Shown here one piece after another: positions 53,860-64,000 of a stretch of DNA of 64,000 bases. The stretch spans positions 57,314,754-57,378,753 of the forward strand of contig NC_087065.1 of the NCBI RefSeq assembly GCF_963678635.1, written 5' to 3'. A program made the position numbers and the translations under genes. Source of the stretch: Symsagittifera roscoffensis. Its lineage: Eukaryota; Xenacoelomorpha; Acoela; Convolutidae. How positions within the stretch are numbered: position 1 is the stretch's first letter; each line of letters opens with the position of its first letter. Below the pieces are notes generated by a model. The model was given only the letters and a program-made list of their open reading frames with translations. It was not told where the DNA came from and made no database searches.

Positions 53860-54890
53860 ACTGAACATATTTTGGCGAAGTCGTCTTTTTTCATTCTTGC
53901 CTATATGAGTGATTTCAAGTCTACAGCTAATTAATTCTATCATAGGACTATCCTACATTTAATCTGTTCTTATCATATAAACATTTTTTATAAAAAAGAA
54001 ACTTGATAATAACTGAGGCTCAGAAAAAAGTTAAGAATTTATAAGGATAGCCATGAGCCTCAAAGTTAAGAAGAAATCAAGAAATCAGGATTATCAACTG
54101 CTCAATTTTTTTAAAGAAAATCTTCGAATGCGTATCCGTTTTATTCGAGTCGGGCAGTTTTAAGTAACGACGAGTTTGCAAAGTATGGCATCAAAAAACG
54201 GATCAAGATAACATCCTCCACCCCAGAGTTCAATTTAAGTTTGTTGAGAGGATGTTCACTTGGTCCAAAAACTACCGTACAGTTTTTGGTTCATCGTACT
54301 AGTCATTGGTAAAAGTTCACCTTAAACCACCAGACAGTGTCAAGTTTTTTCTAAGAACAGAAAAACGCTCATTCATAGCTCAATTGGAATAATCGATCAG
54401 GTTAAACTTCTCTCTCATCAAAATCAGCTGAAAACCGACTCCACTTGACTGATAAATCTAATTTAGAATCAGAATCAAGTTAACATCTCTCTTCAAACTA
54501 AGAAAGTAGTGGTAACTAAATCTAGCATGAGCAGTAAATGCAAATGATGCACTCTGCGGCGGCCCCTTGAATTCTATTTTTTCCGAAGTTCTTTGATACT
54601 ATTTAATGACGTTCAATTTCGGCTGATTGACATTAAAATGTTTCTAAAGGCGTCATTAGTGCCAGTAAATCATCATTCTACATAGGAAGCAGAGAGCAGT
54701 TTTTTTGGCCCCGAAATTGTTTCTGGATATTGCTTTCTGAGGATTTGAACAGAGCTGGCAAAATCAAAATGGTTGAACAAACAAATGATGGAAAAAAGTA
54801 GGCTATAAAAACTTGCGCAAGGCACTGTTGATATCATAAAATCTTTGCGTTAAAAACCTCAATTTTCTGAAAATTCATCAATGAACCCAT
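53860..54890. other. Gene-poor stretch upstream of the gypsy element
   Basis: Near 54,053 a frame MSLKVKKKSRNQDYQLLNFF resembles the MSLNVEKKK frame at 50,856 and may be the first exon of a related gene. Otherwise I see nothing. Confidence 0.3.
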
Positions 54891-55166
54891 TGTGGTGGTA
54901 GTGAGTAGACCACCTAAGATAGAGGACGTTATACCTTATTATTATTAATGTTAGAGATCATTTGAATAACACTAATTAAAGACCTGTCAACCACGTTGAT
55001 TTTTCTAACAACTTGATGGTGCTAAAGACTGAGACTCACTCTGTGTTAACTATTGAGAGATTATAGTTATCTTCTATTCTTTGATCCATACTTACTTATT
55101 AAACTTTACTATTATTTCAACTGTATTATTAGTCTAGTTTTCAGATAAGATTTAGGGATTATCACA
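54891..55166 (+). repeat. Gypsy 5' LTR
   Basis: 276 bp, starting TGTGGTGGTAGTGAG and ending GGGATTATCACA. A TG..CA structure. Confidence 0.92.
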
Positions 55167-56314
55167 TGGCGCAGCCAGCAGTTTCTTCTTCTGAAGACAG
55201 GACGGAACTGCTAGGTGGCCCTTCATTTTGGGGTAAACCGTCAGCCGAACCTCCCTATCCTTGGGAGGCGTGGATAGGCCAATTTTTCCTCGCCGTATCA
55301 CTCAAAGATAATTGTGACCCGAATATCCTACTTACAGATCCGGCAGAAGTACACGACGACCCCCCACCAAATTCAGAAACGGCAGAAGAAGCGGACAGTT
55401 GAACCGCAAGAAATGAAACGGCAATCAGGAAAACAAACGAAGCGAACAAAAAACGAAGAAAGAAGGGACCCAAAATAAGTCCAAATGTGTATTATCACGA
55501 AGCAGATGCAAGGATTAAGTCAAGGTTATTCTTCGCCTTGGGAAACAAAGAGAAGAAAAGATTCCTCCAACAACAGGCACATACCAACCTAAACACAGTA
55601 AAATTCAAATTTTTCCACGATGCTTGCGAACAACTATTCAAACGGGAAACGAACTATATCATAGAAAGGATGCAAATCTACAGCGCATCGCACGGGGACA
55701 GGGAAAGCCTCGAATCATTTTACCTCCGCCAAGCAGGACAAGCTTCAAAATGTGGATGGACAGAGGAGATAGAGAAGGAAGTCATTCGCGACATCTTTAT
55801 TGCAAAAATGAGATTCTCTGACATACAAAGAGAACTTTGCATTAGACCAGGAACCACAGTAGATGATACCCTCAAATCGGCATTACTTCAGGAGAAGGTA
55901 TACGTGACAGCGAGCACTCTCCAAAAGCAGAATCCATCTACAACGAGCAATTCAGCGAACTTCACAAACTCATCTAACCAGTTTCGGGTCAAACAAGAAC
56001 CACTGATGTCCATCCAGTCGAAGAACAATGTCCAAAACAGTATGAATAGAGCGCTAGGGAAAGGAAAATTCAAACCCAAAAACCAGCAAGACCAGTCGAA
56101 CACTCAATCTAAACCATGCTATTTCTGTGGAAGAAGATTCTCACCCGAACACAAATCTAAATGCCAAGCCAGAGGAGCAACATGTAGAAATTGTGGAAAA
56201 AAGGGACATTTTGCGATATGCTGCAACAGTAAACAAGTGGCCAACGTCGAACAACCAGATCCGGACCAAGAAGAGAACTGCAAGTTCAAAGATTCAGACA
56301 GTGAAGAGAACTAA
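55166..56314 (+). pseudogene. gag: gag (capsid and nucleocapsid), one in-frame TGA
   Basis: A single frame from ATG 55,166 to TAA 56,314 interrupted by TGA at 55,400. The ATG shares its first base with the last base of the LTR and overlaps the primer-binding site, so there is no leader if this start is used. The body is helical (FFHDACEQLFKRETNYIIER), and the C-terminus has two Cys-rich knuckles: an atypical CX2C-X7-H-X3-C and a normal CX2CX4HX4C (CRNCGKKGHFAICC). Role: particle assembly and RNA binding. Confidence 0.8.
55167..55181 (+). promoter_or_regulatory. Primer-binding site
   Basis: tggcgcagccagcag directly after the LTR. It starts with TGG and resembles the tggcgcagt... sites of the insect 17.6/297 group (tRNA-Ser primed); tRNA identity is inference. 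Confidence 0.65.
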
Positions 56315-56611
56315 TCAGTCCTAAAAATCTCGGAAACATCACTACAAACGGAAACAGTCAAGAATCTAGAAGTCATCAACTCTGCAACGGGGAAAACTAA
56401 GTGTCTAAGAACAACGCTAAAAACAAGAGGCTCTCTATTTAGCGCCACCATCGACACTGGAAGCCCAGCATCATTTGTAAGCAAACGTACAGCTGAAACT
56501 CTATTACAGAAAGACCGCAACGCAAAGATCATATCACTAGATAAGAATCCGTTATCCACAACGTACGTAGATTACAACCATAAACCGATAAAAACTCTTC
56601 GGAATACTAGA
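56315..56611 (+). CDS. Gypsy protease region
   Basis: Same frame as gag, after the TAA. Aspartic protease active site DTGSPASF at about 56,453. A +1 frame step near 56,595 leads into the reverse transcriptase frame. Confidence 0.7.
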
Positions 56612-57598
56612 AATTGACACTTACTCAAATGGATGGAGTTTACAAGGAGCGAAATTCTTAATTTCCGAGAAAAGAACCAGATGTTTATTAGGCTTAGACA
56701 TCCAACCAGACCTGGGAATAGTAACAACTCAATTCAAACCACCCAAAAATTCAATAAATGCAATTTCAGAAGAGCAAGAAAAAGAATCAGCCGAATCGAC
56801 CTTTTGGAGGAACAAATTCACTAAGAAATACAATGATGTATTCCATAGATTGGGGCGCTCAAAGAACCACAAGGTATTCACGTCATTTAAATCACCATTG
56901 ATCCCAATTCAGGAAACGGGCAGAAGAGTGCCAATCCATATTCAAACCAAAGTGGGAGCGGAAATTAAGAAACTCATAAAAGAAGGCCACATAGTAAAAC
57001 TTGATAAATGCACAAGTGATCATTTCGTAGCTCCAGTAGTCATAACAGCAAAAAAGGACGGCACAGTGAAATTAGCAATGGACGCAAAACCAATGAACTC
57101 ACAGATCTTCAAAAATAAATTTCAGATACCAAATTTATTAGAGCTACTCGACTCAGCAGCCCAAATAAATACAGCCAAGACAGAGGGCACAGTCTGGTGT
57201 TTACGTCATTAGATCTAAAGTACGCATTCAGTCAACTCCCATTAGACGAATCCGTGAGCAAACACTGTAACTTCAGCATCGTATGCGGGGAATTTACTGG
57301 AACGTACAGATTCAAAACCGGATTTTATGGACTAACAGACATGCCAAAGGAATTCCAGAAGACAATGGACAACACAATCCAAGGAATTCAAGGAGTCTTC
57401 TGTTTCTTAGATGACCTACTAATAGTATCAAAAGGTTCAGTCACGGAACACAATGAAACAGTTGACAAAGTGCTGTCAAGCTTAGACAAAGAAGGATTTG
57501 CGCTAAAACTCAGCAAATATGAATTTTCAAAAACAAAATTAATCTGGCTGGGATTCGAGATAGATGAGACAGGAGTGAGACCAAACACTCGAAGATAG
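56598..57598 (+). pseudogene. pol: Gypsy reverse transcriptase, two frames
   Basis: First frame to 57,212 includes EIKKLIKEGHIVKL and VVITAKKDGTVKLAMDAKPM; the second, from about 57,195, includes FTSLDLKYAFSQLPL, FYGLTDMPKEFQKTMDN, FLDDLLIVSKG (catalytic DD, FLDD in place of YLDD/FVDD) and LIWLGFEID. A frame step lies at 57,190-57,210. Copies the RNA into DNA. Confidence 0.8.
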
Positions 57599-58424
57599 AA
57601 GCAGTAATGGAATTACAACCGCCAAAATCTCTGAAACAACAGATCATTCATGGGTATTTTAAATCACATGTCCAGATTTATACCCAATCTCCAAAAACAC
57701 ACCGAACCATTACGCCCATCATTGAAGGCGGATAACAAAGAAAAGTTCATTTGGAGTGAAGAAGCAAACAACGCATTTAAAAAAAACCCTGGAACTAATC
57801 GCCAACATAACAAAAATGCACCATTACGAAGCCACCAAACAATGCAGGATTAAAGGCTTGGGGCTGCATTAGAGCAATAATTGGAACCAGACAAATGGTT
57901 ACCAATCGCATTCACATCAAGATTTTTGAATGCAGCTGAACAAAAGTACAGCACTAACGAGCTCGAACTACTAGCGGTGGTATGGTTATGTGAATTCTTC
58001 AGAAATTACTTATTGGGAAACCAATTCCAAATATTAACCGACCACAAGGCCATAGTCACAGCATTAACAGAAAATTGGGGCAACAAAACATACCAATCTA
58101 GGCTGACAAGATGGGCAGACAGAATGCTACCATTCGAATATACAATTTCTCACATCGCAGGAGCTAAAATAGGAATGGCAGATTACTTATCAAGAAGTCC
58201 TAAATTTGAGGCATCACCTACATCAAAATACGACGAACAGTTTGTAGTCAAAGTCATCGAAAACTTTGATGAGGCATGTAGGGTGATTAACACTCCAGCG
58301 CCGACAAAAGAAATTGAAAAAATCCAATTGGTCAAGGCCCACCTAGAGGAAAACAGGATAATTTCAAAGAGATTTACACTAATTGGGAGGGAGAACGGAG
58401 GAAAACACCAAATTTCCGAAGCAC
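57599..58424 (+). pseudogene. pol: Gypsy RT connection and RNase H
   Basis: 57,599-57,650 has stops in all but one frame; then ILNHMSRFIPNLQKHTEPLR. An 8-A run (57,779-57,786) and a G-run (57,860-57,863) each coincide with a frame change, and after them the RNase H frame is open: FTSRFLNAAEQKYSTNELEL, LLGNQFQILTDHKAI, and TISHIAGAKIGMADYLSRSP, matching the family's H.pGk.N.vADaLSR end. Confidence 0.75.
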
Positions 58425-58845
58425 CGCAAGGGGGCGTCGATATCTCGTACAAAGGGTTTATCCAATCAGATCCTCGATGCAGAACCGCAAAAAGAAACAA
58501 AACATCCGATACGGAAGGAACAAGTATCAACCAATCAGGATCAGATATGCAAATGTTCACACATCCGCAAGAGGGCGCATCGTCATGCGGAACTGACACT
58601 AACCAATCAGTCAATGTATTCAAATTCACATCCCTCAAGTACAGATCGGAAACTTATGCGGCAAAAACAACAACCAATCAAAACAAGATATGTAAATGCA
58701 CAACTCACCACGAGAGGGCGGAAAATCATGCGGTGAAAATTGTAACCAATCAGATTCGTCAAATTTTAATTTATTCACAACTTCGCCATATCTAACCAGT
58801 TCATCACGAGAGGGCGTCGTAACAAAATCCAACCAATCAGAAGCA
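58425..58845 (+). repeat. ~71-bp CCAAT-box array within pol
   Basis: Six CCAATCA boxes at 58,462, 58,531, 58,603, 58,674, 58,746 and 58,833, so spacings of 69, 72, 71, 72 and 87. Four of the units also have a GC-rich core resembling the CTCF motif: accgcaagggggcgtc, tccgcaagagggcgca, accacgagagggcgga, tcacgagagggcgtc. The period is not a multiple of 3, and the RNase H and integrase frames change over inside the array. Confidence 0.85.
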
Positions 58846-60900
58846 ATGGAGTTATATTCAGCCAAAAATATACAAAATTCATTGTCTCCTACCTTAAATT
58901 TAAACATCACCAGCTCAAATAAATTCATAATCAATTCAACGAAACAAAAGTTTCAGAGGAAAATGAGTAAATTCATCCTGCCATCCATAAAACAGATGGA
59001 AAATCCGATCGAGGAAAGAAATAGAGCAGAAACAAGACAGACAGTGGAGATGATAACCGAGAGCAGGAAAAGGAAAAGGATCAATATCGCAAACAAGAAC
59101 AAGATGAACTACGCTCGAATGCTGGCAAACTTCAGAACGAACAAAATGAAAAGGACAGTGAGGGTCAACATGATAGCAGATAAAGTTGGAAAGAAGAAAG
59201 AACAAGAAGCTCCAGTGAACACAAACAAGAAATCATTCACCATAGGCCTCCATTACATACTCGATGCGGATCTATTAGGGGAACTCACGACGGAAGACAG
59301 CCAGTTAGGCCAACTAAGGAAACACATCCTAGCGAAGGATAGAGAAGGATTCTTGAGATTGGGCAGCTACATGGCAAACTTTTGGGACGACGCCTCAGTA
59401 ATCAACGACTGCATCATTATTGACAATAGAGTGGCAATACCAACATGTCTGAGGAAAGCAGTAATGGCCCGATTGCACAGAACACACCCAGGACAGGAGG
59501 CAATGGTGGACGCGGCACAATATCTGTGGTGGCCGAAAATGCATAGGGAGATCATTGATTTATGCCAAACCTGCAGATCATGTTCAGCGTATGGTAAGAA
59601 CCTTAAAACGTCTAAAACATTCAATTCGGCAGAACCCTTACCAGAATTATCAGAGGTGAACGAGGAATTACAAATAGACCTTGCTAGCCCAATGTTCGAT
59701 TCTAAGGGAAAGAAACTATTCATAATAGTCGCTATTGATCGATTTTCGAAATACCCATCTGCCATGATCACCAGGAAGTCAGGGAGCGAAAAAATACTCA
59801 AATTCTTAAAAAACTACATACACCAACATAGCATACCAAAGAATTTAAGGACATATCAATATTCGGGATTCAAAAATGCGAAACTAGCAGAATTTTGTAA
59901 ATCGAAGGGAATAAATCAAATCTTTTGCCCAGTAGGAGACCACCGGGGGTGTGGATTAGTAGAAAGATGTATCCAAACCATAAAAAGAAAACTAGGCACA
60001 ATGCAATTGGACCCAAACTTTGAGGACATACAAACAGCAGTCAAGTCAATTTTGGAAGATATTCGAATATCACGTCACAGCATCCTTAAGAAGTCACTTT
60101 TCGAACTTCATTTCGGACGGAAACCGAATACGGAATGGTCTAATTTCAGGGATAAACTAAAATGTTCGTTGAATCTAGATCAACAGAGACTGGAGAGATC
60201 ACTACTGAAGCCGGAGGAGATGCGAGAATCGGCGGACTCAAGGACTAGATTAAAGGTGGTGAAGAAAGGGATGGCAAGCAGAGACGTGTCACCAAAAATG
60301 AAGAGGAATGGAGAAGGGCTAGAGAGTATCAGGGCATTGGAAAACCTGGCAAACGCAGCATCGGACTGGAAATTGCACAGGAAACATCTTTCACACAAAG
60401 AGGGATCTGAGGCATTGAGAAAACTGACTGAAAGAAACCCTTTATTAGCAGTAAGCCTCAGAAGCGACTTGAATCATGGAACTCTAAGATTTAGAGTAGA
60501 ACCTGAGGTGCCAGAGCACAGGACAAAAACAAGTAACCTAGAATTCGATCTTATTCACTATCCGGAGAAAGTAGTGGTATACCGGAAAATATTAGACAGG
60601 AAATCGGGACGTCCTTTATTCGAGCGGTTTAATGGAAAAATTGTTGAAGTCACTAATAATACTTACATTACCGAAAAAGGGAAAGTAATTAGGAAAAACC
60701 CATTATCACTTAAACCGAAATTCAAGTCAGCATATTGTTCAGGTTTAGGAAAAAAGACACCAGCCGCAAGCATGACGAGGAAACCATTACATCAGTGCAG
60801 CTCGAGTGGATCAAACAGACCGTCATATCCTGCCGAGACCAGACGTCTCACCGGTTTCAACGTCAACAGAAAATTCAGACACGGAAGATATGACACTTGA
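58696..60900 (+). pseudogene. pol: Gypsy integrase
   Basis: Long open frame. The zinc-binding HHCC part is at about 59,474-59,580 (RLHRTHPGQEAMVDAAQYLW, then CQTCRSC). The core has the first catalytic Asp (QIDLASPM) and the Glu (GLVERCIQTIK), but the second motif reads TYQYSGFKN, with Tyr in the Asp position of the usual T-D-x-G-x-x-F. A basic C-terminal domain follows (KVVVYRKILDRKSGRPLFER). As read, integration activity would be lost. Confidence 0.8.
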
Positions 60901-61647
60901 CAGGCCATTCGAGAAACTGGATAGACTACATGCGAAGACGATGAAACTATATTCCACCTTGACGAAGACAGCGAGAAAGAACCCGCCAACTTTAGCTTCT
61001 AGATATGTAACATCGCCAAACGTACTTAAAGAAGTACCAAGTGGAGGAGTAATTGACCTAACCATGTAATCAAGCAGCTCTCCAGAACACGAGGTGCAAG
61101 TAGTACCACCAGCAGAAAAAAAATTAGAGGCACAGTCGACAGAAGAATGTCCAATCTTCATAATACCAGCCGGAACAAAAAAAATTCAAATTGAGAATCA
61201 AACGGAAGAAAGCACAAACTGTCCAATTCCCTCAGTACCGACAAAAGAGAAGGAGAAGATGCAAGACAATTTGGAGGGAACTCAGAGTAAGACGGCAACA
61301 GAGAAGTCAAATACTTCACAGAACAAGGAAGAAAAATCAGACGGGAAGATGGGAATAACATCAGAAACGACGGAAAAGAAATCGGAGGAAAATAAATCAG
61401 CAGATAGAAGGAAACCAGAGAAGAAAAGGGAGAAAAGAAACGGAGAAGGCGATAAAATTCACAAGTGTCGAACAACTCAAGGTCGCCGGGCAGAAGCAAG
61501 CGGCAGACACAATTCTTTGGAAGCCCACTAAAACATTCGGTCAAAAACGTAGAAGAGAAACAAGGGTCACAAACTATTCCAATTTCGCCAGGGGAAATTC
61601 CGTTATCATCAGAAGATACAACGTCACCATCACCAAGAAGGAACTAA
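60806..61647 (+). CDS. Late gypsy ORF, low-complexity Lys/Glu-rich
   Basis: Frame from 60,806 to 61,531 with a TAA at 61,067, then an overlapping frame to 61,647 (GEIPLSSEDTTSPSPRR). Lys/Glu/Ser-rich (EKSDGKMGITSETTEKKSEE), with no signal peptide or membrane segment, so it is not an envelope gene; it may be a disordered pol tail or an accessory protein. Confidence 0.5.
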
Positions 61648-61785
61648 GGAGACCAACATTCTCGACTAGCAAATTGGAACCACTACAAGGAAAGAAAACT
61701 TAATCCCAAAAACTTTCAAACTCATTGACTGAAATTTGTTTATTGTGATTTTGTAAGGAAATTTCATACGTTGTTGAAATTTTCT

Positions 61786-61796
61786 GGAGGGGGAAA
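61786..61796 (+). promoter_or_regulatory. Polypurine tract
   Basis: ggagggggaaa immediately before the 3' LTR. It primes plus-strand synthesis in LTR elements. Confidence 0.85.
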
Positions 61797-62074
61797 TGTG
61801 GTGGTAGTGAGTAGAGCACCTAAGATAGAGGACGTTATACCTTATTATTATTATTAATGTTAGAGATAATTTGAATAACACTAATTAAAGACCTGTCAAT
61901 CACGTTGATTGTTCTAACAACTTGTTGGTGCTAAAGACTGAGACTCACTCTGTGTTAACTATTGAGAGAATATAGTTATCTTCTATTCTTTGATCCATAC
62001 TTCTTATTAAACTTTACTATTAATTCAACTGTATTATTAGTCTAGTTTTCAGATAAGATTTAGGGATTATCACA
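61797..62074 (+). repeat. Gypsy 3' LTR
   Basis: 278 bp, TGTGG...CACA, about 97% identical to the 5' LTR; one extra tta unit in the ttattattatta run and a shorter cttacttatt segment. Confidence 0.92.
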
Positions 62075-64000
62075 CCCGTAATCAAAGTTACTCAAAGTAA
62101 ATTGCGATGCCCATAATTGTTTTTAAACCTAAATTAAACACCAATGAATATCGTAGTATCTTATGAGCTATTTTAGCAAAATTTTTCGTCGGTCGATACA
62201 AATAAACAAAATGTTTTTGTAAAAAAATTCAGGATTTAAAATGAGTTAATTTTGCCCAGACAAATACTCTAAAATATATGAATCGCTTTCTTAATTCACT
62301 CAAGGCATCTTGTCATAAAAGCATAACAAAAAGCTCAAAAATGACAATCGGACGAGCATACAGAGCTCAAAATTCTTCTTTTGCAATTAAATTGATTAAT
62401 TGCTTATGAATTCCGTTCCGTGAAACAATTGATGTCCAATCCATGATTATAAAAGTGTAGGTGTTTGCCTGATCACACTTTTTTTTTTAGAACTGATTGC
62501 TAAGGATAAAAAAATATTAAGACTGCTCGTATCAGGGCAAAGCCCGGAATGTTCCGCTGCCCTTTAATTGGCCACTGTTCACTGTAATTAAGAGAAGTTG
62601 AAACGGCTGGTGCTTCCCTGATATGAAAATTTTATAAAATTGGCTTAGACTAGTCTTTTATTTTTCTAGGTTTGAAAGTTTTGCTTTACTTGTGTCGGAA
62701 AATGTTTGAGTTATGCTGTATTTACTCACTGAAAAAATATGATTGAAATTTTTTTTCATCTGAAACCCCAAAACAGAAGTTCACAAAATTAGTTAGTTCA
62801 ACCAATCAATTAGATATGTCGCAAGCCGGCTCACCAATTTTGCGTTACTAAAATCAATTGTACAAATTGAAAAATATGATAATTGTAAAGAAAGACAAAA
62901 ACAACTCAAGAAGGGAAAATTTTTCCTATTCTAGCTTTTTGTTCCTGATTTTGGAGAGATGCGAAAAATTTATGCTTGGGATTGCTTTTCAAAACAGTCA
63001 AGTTTTAGGCATCGATGAAAAAAATTTTGTACTGAAGTTTCACTACGCCCATTGAAGACAACATGTTTTTTAGCTCAGAAGTATTAAACTATTCTATCTT
63101 GAATAAATTTATTTAAAGTTCTGGGGGTTTTGAAATTGCCAGTTTGGCCCAGCTCCAGATCAATTGATGCGCGCTGTGAAAAGTTTATCTGAAAATCTGA
63201 AACCATAACGCAATTACCTCTGCGTCACGAATTATCTCACATTAAATTTGAATTGAGGTAAGCTAATTTGTCACATAGTTTCGAGCTACTGAATTTCTTG
63301 CACATAACTTTTGATTTTGTGCAAGTGTTTTCGACTTTTTTTTTGCGATACGAAGTGCGGTGCAGTCAAAAACTCAGGCTTCATAGACCAGCCTGATATT
63401 CGATTCAGGCCTCATATATGAACAGACTTGCTTCATTAATGGAGGTCTCATTTTCAGCTCAAAACATTTAAATGAATAAGATGGACAGTCTCTCCATGGT
63501 TTTCTTTCAAGGCAACTTTTTTGGGGTATATGGTTATTACTGTGGTAAGCAAAATGTAAACTGAAATAATTTCGAACAGTGTTTCAAATAGTAAAAAAAA
63601 TTGAAAGGATCTTTCAATGGCTTCAAAAATTAAAACTTAAATGGCGGAGTCATTTGTTTCTCACTTTTTTGAGCTGGTTTTTCAAAAACTCGATTGAAAC
63701 TTTTTTAGTTTGATGGACTTGTTTTCCGAGCATATATGTTTATATATACCTAAACAAATGATTCAAAATAGTTATAGTAATTGTGGTTCCTGTGAAACCA
63801 GCAGAGATCTATTGGAATGCTTAATCAGGTCTGTCTGGGAATAGTCCATTTGTTCAATTTCAATTTGAAATATATCTGCTAGTGAATATTCGGATGATTT
63901 CAAATTTCACCAATAAAAATGAAGAAGGTGAGTTTCTTTTATAGTGTGGTCTGTCTACTTCCATTTTTTTTTCCAGAAATTTGAAAACCTATTCACAGCA
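62075..64000. other. Gene-poor right end
   Basis: AT-rich. One short plus-strand exon candidate (62,934-63,055) after an acceptor-like ttttcctattctag reads FLILERCEKFMLGIAFQNSQ to TGA; it is weak. A structured GC-rich segment lies at 62,530-62,565. Otherwise I see nothing. Confidence 0.4.

Larger units (their letters stand above)
54891..62074 (+). mobile_element. Ty3/gypsy LTR retrotransposon (complete, defective)
   Basis: 7.18 kb with two LTRs, gag, protease, reverse transcriptase, RNase H, integrase in gypsy order, a late ORF and a polypurine tract. Flanks are cccat on the left and cccgt on the right, a 5-bp target-site duplication with one mismatch. LTRs differ at about nine positions including indels, so the insertion is not recent. 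Several frame steps and stops make it non-autonomous as read, unless the runs are sequencing errors. Confidence 0.92.

Noticed and set aside
19559-57000. Alternative genetic code (TGA as sense)
   Set aside because: TGA appears in frame in several places, but so do TAA and TAG, and clean genes here end in TGA.
60806-61647. Envelope gene in the gypsy element
   Set aside because: No signal peptide, membrane segment or cysteine pattern; the sequence is Lys/Glu-rich low complexity.

Overview
This is nuclear DNA from an animal, most likely an invertebrate. It is AT-rich. Coding stretches are GC-richer, short and multi-exon, with GT..AG introns and T-rich acceptors. There is a complete Ty3/gypsy LTR retrotransposon and fragments of a BEL/Pao integrase, a superfamily known from animals. 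I cannot name the species. No rRNA, tRNA or CRISPR array was recognised.

Layout. 1-3,000: a 1.03 kb tandem duplication of minus-strand exons, an upstream exon and a perfect 24-bp hairpin. 3,270-4,583: a decayed plus-strand gene that stops exactly where a large dispersed repeat begins. 4,579-9,400: that repeat (left arm of an inverted pair whose right arm is at 23,120-25,479), then gene-poor AT-rich DNA. 10,919-12,268 (minus): an Artemis/DCLRE1C-like metallo-beta-lactamase/beta-CASP nuclease. 12,300-13,650: tandem repeats. 13,650-16,930 (minus): an RG-rich exon and, upstream of it, an Argonaute-like N-terminal half. 19,384-29,031 (plus): an unrecognised multi-exon gene whose 3.56 kb body is duplicated directly, the copies separated by the right inverted-repeat arm. 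29,032-42,635: two copies of a very large palindromic (foldback) element with arms of about 3 kb, a 1 kb centre, 31-bp satellite blocks and small unknown ORFs read outward from the centre. 43,250-44,380 (minus): two BEL/Pao integrase remnants. 45,478-53,857 (plus): a P-loop/SF1-helicase-like protein with C-terminal ankyrin-type repeats. 54,891-62,074 (plus): a Ty3/gypsy element with both LTRs, carrying an unusual 71-bp CCAAT array inside pol. 62,075-64,000: little.

A recurring property is that reading frames recognisable by homology are broken by single-base shifts, often at homopolymer runs (Argonaute-like exons, gypsy pol), with similar shifts in the Artemis-like and helicase/ankyrin genes. 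Either many loci are pseudogenes or the assembly carries homopolymer errors; gene entries are therefore exon- or frame-level. The candidate novel system is the foldback family: three copies of one arm carry related but independently damaged small proteins (a C2HC+C2H2 zinc finger and two unknown families), and both centres hold the remains of one captured coding exon. The Artemis-like and Argonaute-like genes lie beside this repeat-dense DNA, but nothing in the sequence shows they act on it.
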